In this document: in pieces, positions 59,531 to 64,000 of the stretch
Layout of the letters: the number at the start of each line of letters is the position of its first letter
How positions within the stretch are numbered: the stretch's first letter is position 1
Assembly (NCBI RefSeq): GCF_030433855.1
Contig: NZ_JARUXC010000005.1
Location: 1-64,000, forward strand
Direction: 5' to 3'
Length of the DNA: 64,000 nucleotides
DNA from: Agreia sp. PsM10
Lineage (GTDB): Bacteria; Actinomycetota; Actinomycetes; Actinomycetales; Microbacteriaceae
The notes under the pieces: model-generated
Told to the model about the DNA's origin: nothing
Databases searched by the model: none
What the model saw: only the letters and a program-made list of their open reading frames with translations
Program-made: the position numbers and the translations under genes

Positions 59531-60628
59531 ATGCGCCGCACAGACCGCACCATGATCGCGAGCCTCCGGCTTGCCGCGCAGCGCCTCTCGGGCAGCACGC
59601 TCGCCGAACCCGCCGACGTGGCCACGGCGATGCTCGCCCTGCAGGCACAAGACCTCTCGAGCGCGCAGTGGGCCCTGGCCGTGCGCAGCCCTTCCTCGAC
59701 ACTCGCCGACGTCGACCGGGCCTTCGATACGGGCACGATCGTGCGCTCGTGGCCCTTTCGGGGAACGCTCCACGTGACCCCGGCGGTCGATCTCGGCTGG
59801 ATGCTCGAGCTCACCCGCGACAGGATCGTGCGGGGTGCCGCCACGAGGCACGCTGGCCTCGGTCTCGACGAGTCGGTCTTCGCCCGCACCACCGACGTCG
59901 TGCGCGGGGCCCTGCGGGGCGGCGCCCGGCTGTCGCGGGCCGACCTCTTCGCCGAGCTCGACGCATCCGGGGTCGCCACCGACCATCAGCGAGGCGGCAA
60001 CCTGCTCTGGTACCTGGCCCACACCGGGCTCATCTGCTTCGGGCCGATGCAGGGCACGGGCCAGGCGGTGGTGCTCACCGACGAGTGGATCCCCGAGCCT
60101 CGTCGCCTCTCGCCCGACGAGGCCCTGACCGAGCTGGCCGTGCGCTACTTCACCTCTCACGGACCCGCGACGCTGCGGGATCTGCTGTGGTGGAGCAAGA
60201 TCCTCGTGCCGGAGGCACGGAGGGCAGTCGAGGGTGCGGGCGACCGACTGCGCCAGATCGTCGTCGACGACACCGTCTACTACCTCGGCGCAGAGCAGAC
60301 CGAGGCCCGTCCCGCTCCCCCCGTGCTGCTGCTGCCCGGCTTCGACGAGTACCTTCTGGGTTACGCCGATCGCGACGCGGTGCTTCCGCCGGAGCACAGC
60401 GAGCGGGTCGTGCCGGGGGCGAACGGCATCTTCCTGCCCATGGTCGTGGCGAACGGGCAGGTCGTGGCCACGTGGCGGCGAACGATCCGTCGCGGCACGG
60501 TCGACACGGTGGCGACCGCGTTCGAGCCGATGGCGCGAACGACCGTGGGGCGCGTCGAGAGAGCTGCCGCCGGCTATGCCCGGTATCTCGGCGTGCAGCC
60601 CGGGTCGACGACGGTCGTCGACGCGTGA
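59531..60628 (+). CDS. HTH_42 winged-helix protein, AlkZ/YcaQ-like DNA glycosylase family
   Basis: 365 aa of the HTH_42 superfamily (tandem winged helices plus a beta domain; FRGTLHVTPAVDLGWML, GGNLLWYLAHTGLICFGP, LLLPGFDEYLLGYADR). The family includes E. coli YcaQ (AlkX) and Streptomyces AlkZ, glycosylases that unhook crosslinks and bulky adducts. Here residues 38-40 in LALQAQDL read Q-A-Q, the AlkZ-like QxQ catalytic motif rather than QxD. CACAAT lies six bases before the ATG, suggesting a leaderless message. It follows dnaE2 by 33 bp. Confidence 0.87.
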   Translation: MRRTDRTMIASLRLAAQRLSGSTLAEPADVATAMLALQAQDLSSAQWALAVRSPSSTLADVDRAFDTGTIVRSWPFRGTLHVTPAVDLGWMLELTRDRIVRGAATRHAGLGLDESVFARTTDVVRGALRGGARLSRADLFAELDASGVATDHQRGGNLLWYLAHTGLICFGPMQGTGQAVVLTDEWIPEPRRLSPDEALTELAVRYFTSHGPATLRDLLWWSKILVPEARRAVEGAGDRLRQIVVDDTVYYLGAEQTEARPAPPVLLLPGFDEYLLGYADRDAVLPPEHSERVVPGANGIFLPMVVANGQVVATWRRTIRRGTVDTVATAFEPMARTTVGRVERAAAGYARYLGVQPGSTTVVDA

Positions 60629-60710
60629 TCAGCGACTGACCGACTCCTGATCGGCGCCCGCCGGCCCAGGCGCAATCCGACGCCCGTGCCGCCTACGAAT
60701 ACGGGGAGAC

Positions 60711-61664
60711 ATGACCGATCCCGACACCGCCGACGCGCTGTACGCCCCGTTCGGCCTCGACGATGACGCGGCATCCCTGCAGTTGGTGCCGATCACGGTC
60801 GACACCCCTCTCGGGCCGGTGCGCGTGCACCGCTCGCCCACGAAGAGCGGATCGACCGCAACCCTCCTGTTGCACGGGGCGGCAGGATCCTGGACGACCT
60901 GGGCGCCCCTCATCGAGACCGCCGTCGCCGCAGGCCATCCGCTCACCGACGTCGTCGCCATCGACCTGCCGGGCTGGGGCGCCTCGCCCGGCCCTCGCAT
61001 CCGGTCGCAGCTCACCCTCGACGCCCTCGCCGACGTCGTGTGGCAGATCGTGCACACGCAGCTCGGCTACGACCGCGCCGACATCACCGGACACTCCCTC
61101 GGCGCCTTCATCGCGCTGCACCTGGCAGCGACACGGCCGGCTGAGGTCGAGGCAGTGCGACTGATCTCGGCCACGACATTCTCGGTTCTGGCCAGCGTGG
61201 AGCACCCGGTGCGATCGTTCCGGGCGGTGCCCGGCTTCACGATGCTGCTCGCCGTGTTCCGGGCGCTCCGGATGGGAGGCGACCGGGGCATCCGGCTCGT
61301 GCAGGCCGTGCGGCGCGCCGGGCTGCTGAGACTCGCCGTGAGCCCCCTGTTCCGTCACCCTCTGCGCGTGCCACGCTCGGTGATCGAGGCGCTGGCCGAC
61401 GAGGTTCGACCCGACAGCTTCGTGCGCGCCGCCGACGCGACGCGCGGCTACGACCCGATGAGGCGATGGCGGGCCATCTGCTGCGCCGTCTGGGCGGTGC
61501 GGGGCGACAAGGACTCGTTCGTGCCGTACCGCGACCTCACGGGCCTGCTCGGAGCGATACCGCAGGCCACGCTCGCCGAGATCGGCGACTGCGGCCATTT
61601 CGCCCATGTCGAGCGCCCGCGCGAGACGCTCGAAGCACTCGGCCTGATGGCCGCACGCCGCTAA
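60711..61664 (+). CDS. Alpha/beta-hydrolase
   Basis: 317 aa. The oxyanion segment LLLHGAAGSWTTW, the nucleophile elbow TGHSLGAF (Ser about 131) and the C-terminal histidine in CGHFAHVERP form a canonical alpha/beta-hydrolase triad. The substrate is unknown. GGGGAG precedes the ATG. Its TAA stop is part of the -10 hexamer of the next gene. Confidence 0.9.
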   Translation: MTDPDTADALYAPFGLDDDAASLQLVPITVDTPLGPVRVHRSPTKSGSTATLLLHGAAGSWTTWAPLIETAVAAGHPLTDVVAIDLPGWGASPGPRIRSQLTLDALADVVWQIVHTQLGYDRADITGHSLGAFIALHLAATRPAEVEAVRLISATTFSVLASVEHPVRSFRAVPGFTMLLAVFRALRMGGDRGIRLVQAVRRAGLLRLAVSPLFRHPLRVPRSVIEALADEVRPDSFVRAADATRGYDPMRRWRAICCAVWAVRGDKDSFVPYRDLTGLLGAIPQATLAEIGDCGHFAHVERPRETLEALGLMAARR

Positions 61665-61673
61665 GGTCGGATT

Positions 61674-62336
61674 ATGGCAGCGGATCTCCCCTCGGACGCA
61701 CGGCAGCCGGTCTCGACGCGACGGGTCGAGGCCTTCACCGACGGCGTCTTCGCGATCGCGGCGACCCTGCTGGTGCTCGACCTGACGATCGACGGGTTCG
61801 ACAGGGCCACGACGAACGACCAGCTCTGGCGCGAGCTGCTCGGGCTGCAGCAGAACCTGCTCTCGTTCGTGATCAGCTTCCTGCTGCTGTGCTTTCTCTG
61901 GTCGGTTCACGTGCGGCAGTTCGAGTACCTCGAACGCGTCGACAGCACCCTGACCCTGCTCAACACGGTGCGGCTGCTCGGGGTGGTGCTGATCCCCTTC
62001 ACCACGAGCCTGAACAGCGAGTACTCGGAACTTCTGGCGGGGCGCCTCGCCCTGCCGATCAACTTCCTGTTCGTCGTCGCGATGGGCGTGGCGCAATGGG
62101 AATACGCGACCGGCTCGAAGCGCGGACTCGTCGCGGGTCTGTCCGACGAGACCCGGCGCAGATACCGCACGAACGGTTTCGTCGCGGTGGGACTGGGTGT
62201 CGTCGTCGTCGTTCTGGCAGTGTTCGTCGGCCCGTGGGCGTTCCTCGCCTACACGCTCAGCGCGATCCTGCAGCGAGTCGTCAACAGGCCGGCACGACGC
62301 GCTCGCCCCGCACACGACGAAGCCGCCGACCGGTGA
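61674..62336 (+). CDS. TMEM175-like potassium channel family (DUF1211) protein
   Basis: 220 aa with six hydrophobic segments. The N-terminal RVEAFTDGVFAIAATLLVLDL is the TMEM175 signature (FSDGVFAI type, with Thr for Ser). Bacterial members form tetrameric, proton-gated or leak K+ channels; a single six-helix repeat is typical. TAAGGT (61662-61667) lies six bases before the ATG at 61674, so a leaderless message is likely. Confidence 0.9.
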   Translation: MAADLPSDARQPVSTRRVEAFTDGVFAIAATLLVLDLTIDGFDRATTNDQLWRELLGLQQNLLSFVISFLLLCFLWSVHVRQFEYLERVDSTLTLLNTVRLLGVVLIPFTTSLNSEYSELLAGRLALPINFLFVVAMGVAQWEYATGSKRGLVAGLSDETRRRYRTNGFVAVGLGVVVVVLAVFVGPWAFLAYTLSAILQRVVNRPARRARPAHDEAADR

Positions 62337-62381
62337 TTCCGGGCGACGGCTTCGACAGGCGGACGACCCGCCGGAGAGTGA

Positions 62382-62936
62382 CTACTTCTGGAGCGAGGCC
62401 TGAAGGTCGATCGTGATGGTGACCTCGTCGCCGACGAGGACTCCGCCGGTCTCGAGCGGCGCGTTCCAGCTGACACCGAAGTCGTTGCGGTTGATCTTGG
62501 TGGTCGCGGTCAGTCCGGCCTTGTAGTTGCCGTACAGGTCGTCCTGGAAGCCGCCGAACTCGAGGTCGAACGTGACCGGCTTGGTGACGCCCTTGATCGT
62601 GAGGTCGCCGTCGACGAGGAAGTCGCCGCCCTCGTAGCGGATGCCCGTGGACACGAAGGTCAGCTCGGGGTGCGTGGGGGCGTCGAAGAAGTCGTTGGTG
62701 CGCAGGTGACCGTCGCGGTTCTCGTCGTTCGTGTTGATCGAGACGACCTCCGCCTTGGCGGAGACGCTCGAGTCGAGGGGGTTCTCGCCGGTGGTGAACG
62801 TGGCGTCGAACTTCTCGAACTTGCCCTTGACCTTGCTGATGAGCAGGTGGCGAACGCTGAACGAGACCTCGGAGTGCGAGGGGTCGATGGTCCAGGTGCC
62901 GGCTTTGTAACCCGGGATGGTGATCGTGTCGGTCAT
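62382..62936 (-). CDS. YceI-family polyisoprenoid-binding-like protein
   Basis: 184 aa lipocalin-like YceI domain: GTWTIDPSHSEVSFSVRHLLISKVKGKF, NRDGHLRTNDFFDAPTHPELTFVST and the C-terminal TINRNDFGVSW type segment. There is no signal peptide, as in other actinobacterial cytosolic YceI proteins. ATG at 62936 is preferred to the upstream codon at 62999. It is divergent from the DsbA-family gene. Confidence 0.93.
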   Translation of the reverse strand: MTDTITIPGYKAGTWTIDPSHSEVSFSVRHLLISKVKGKFEKFDATFTTGENPLDSSVSAKAEVVSINTNDENRDGHLRTNDFFDAPTHPELTFVSTGIRYEGGDFLVDGDLTIKGVTKPVTFDLEFGGFQDDLYGNYKAGLTATTKINRNDFGVSWNAPLETGGVLVGDEVTITIDLQASLQK

Positions 62937-63090
62937 GATTTCTCTTTTCGTCTGAGACAGAAGGGAGTGGGAGCAGAACCCACTTCGATACAAATGCATG
63001 TACCTCCGGGATTATTCCACGCCGAGGAAACGAGATCCTGAATGCGCGATGAATGTCGTCATGCGGCGACACAGTTGAGAGGATTGCACC

Positions 63091-63720
63091 ATGACCAATG
63101 ACAGAACACGCGTGGATTTCTGGTTCGACCCCTCCTGCCCCTGGGCATGGATGGCGAGCCGCTGGGTCGATGAGGTCGCGGGACACCGCGACCTCGATGT
63201 GCACTGGCACATCATGAGCCTGGCGATCCTCAACGAGAACAACGACGTCGACGAGTCCTACCGCGCGTTCTTCCCGCGCGCCCTGCGCTACGCCCGGGTG
63301 GTGGCGACCGCCGAGGCCCTGCACGGCGAGTCCACGCTCAAGCCGCTGTACGACGCACTCGGCACGCGCATCCATCTCGACGAGCGGGCGACCGACGTCG
63401 AGGCCGTGATCGTCGAGTCGCTGGCCGAGGCCGGTCTCGATGCGTCGATCGCCGATCGCGCGCTTCCGGATGCCGATGGCCGGTTCGAATTCGAGGCCGA
63501 GCTCCGCGCGTCGCACCGCAGCGGCATCGACCTCGTCGGCGACGACGTCGGAACGCCGATCATCGCGGTGAACGGCGTGGCGTTCTTCGGCCCCGTCATC
63601 TCGCCGGCACCCCACGGAGACGAGGCGCTCGCCCTCTGGGACGGCGTCGTCGCAGTCGCGTCGTACGACGGATTCTTCGAGCTCAAGCGCAGCCGCACGC
63701 GCGACCCGATCTTCTCGTAG
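63091..63720 (+). CDS. DsbA-family protein, Rv2466c-like (mycothiol-dependent reductase family)
   Basis: 209 aa thioredoxin-fold protein with helical insert: VDFWFDPSCPWAWMASRWV, the HIMSLAILNEN segment, DVGTPIIAVNGVAFFGPV and the end FFELKRSRTR. This closely matches Mycobacterium Rv2466c, a mycothiol-dependent nitroreductase. The active site here is C16-P-W-A19, whereas Rv2466c has CPWC, so only the attacking cysteine is kept. GAGAGGA lies before the ATG. Confidence 0.88.
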   Translation: MTNDRTRVDFWFDPSCPWAWMASRWVDEVAGHRDLDVHWHIMSLAILNENNDVDESYRAFFPRALRYARVVATAEALHGESTLKPLYDALGTRIHLDERATDVEAVIVESLAEAGLDASIADRALPDADGRFEFEAELRASHRSGIDLVGDDVGTPIIAVNGVAFFGPVISPAPHGDEALALWDGVVAVASYDGFFELKRSRTRDPIFS

Positions 63721-63766
63721 TCGCGCTAATCCCGGGATTCCCAGACGGGTCGCCTACCCTTGAATC

Positions 63767-64000
63767 ATGGCCCACCCCGTTCTGCGATTCCTCGGCGTGC
63801 TCGCAACGGTCACCGCGCTCGTCGCGGTGCCGTTGACGGGCGCGGCCGCGGGGCCTCTCCGCACCGCCGACTATCCGTCGTGGGACGACGTGCAGGCGGC
63901 CAAGCAGAACGAGGCCACCGCCCAGGCGGAGGCCGACCGCATCACCGGGCTGCTCGACGAGCTCGAGGCGACCGCAACCACTCTCAGCAACGAGGCCCTG
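63767..64000 (+). CDS. Secreted coiled-coil protein, possible NlpC/P60 hydrolase (partial)
   Basis: The 5' 78 codons of a gene cut by the window end. A Sec-type signal (MAHPVLRFLGVLATVTALVAVP, cleavage near AAAG) is followed by YPSWDDVQAAKQNEATAQAEADRITGLLDELEAT, the start of a coiled coil. In related actinobacteria this plan leads to a C-terminal NlpC/P60 peptidoglycan endopeptidase, but that part is outside the window. TACCCT (63755-63760) lies six bases before the ATG. Confidence 0.7.
   Translation, partial: MAHPVLRFLGVLATVTALVAVPLTGAAAGPLRTADYPSWDDVQAAKQNEATAQAEADRITGLLDELEATATTLSNEAL

Noticed and set aside
62976-63090. SigH/SigR-type promoter for the Rv2466c-like gene
   Set aside because: GGAAAC occurs upstream but no GTT-type -10 lies at 16-19 bp; the best alternative spacing is 23 bp.

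Overview
The window is a contiguous piece of high-GC actinobacterial chromosome. The recA-recX-miaB-miaA-dapF block, the ClgR/CinA/PgsA/FtsK block, a cydABDC operon, DnaJ2/HrcA with a CIRCE element, GTG and TTG starts, and several starts only 6-7 nt after a TANNNT -10 hexamer (leaderless style) point to Actinomycetota, most likely family Microbacteriaceae. That placement rests on gene order and protein style, not on a tree. There are no rRNA or tRNA genes, insertion sequences, integrases, CRISPR arrays or phage genes. No gene-free stretch exceeds about 300 bp; the longest is about 260 bp upstream of recA.

Layout. (1) 0-13 kb: hflX and a divergent methyltransferase, then a long minus-strand series read from ftsK down through pgsA, cinA, clgR, a DUF3046 gene, recA, recX, miaB, miaA and dapF. 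recA has a LexA-type box and clgR an ECF-sigma-like promoter. (2) 13-23 kb: a minus-strand stress, RNA and ribosome cluster hrcA-dnaJ-rsmE-HIT-phoH-ybeY-corC-era-dapA-rnj, with CIRCE in front of hrcA. (3) 23-35.6 kb: two DUF4870 membrane proteins, lepA-DUF1990-hemW, an NAD-dependent epimerase, an aminotransferase-GNAT fusion, rpsT, and comEA-comEC-holA. (4) 35.7-41.7 kb: a small orphan membrane protein, leuS, tag, and divergent pabB/pabC whose starts are 18 bp apart. (5) 41.7-49.7 kb: cydABDC facing a BlaI-type repressor and an M56 metallopeptidase across a region with two perfect 17-bp operators, then a DedA protein. (6) 49.7-53.7 kb: an osmoprotectant ABC transporter (ATPase, two permeases, lipoprotein) with a TetR gene upstream. 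(7) 53.7-60.6 kb: a DNA-damage group: SRAP/HMCES-like protein, App1-like phosphatase, DUF6504, DnaE2 with a LexA-type box nearly identical to that of recA, and an HTH_42 protein with a QxQ glycosylase-type motif. (8) 60.7-64 kb: alpha/beta hydrolase, TMEM175-like channel, YceI protein, an Rv2466c-like DsbA-family protein lacking its second active-site cysteine, and the start of a secreted coiled-coil protein cut by the window edge.

Most of the window is conserved core genome. The observations most worth following are regulatory: the shared LexA-type boxes, the BlaI-type operators between cydA and blaI, the overlapping opposed -10 elements between pabB and pabC, and the DNA-damage gene neighbourhood around dnaE2.
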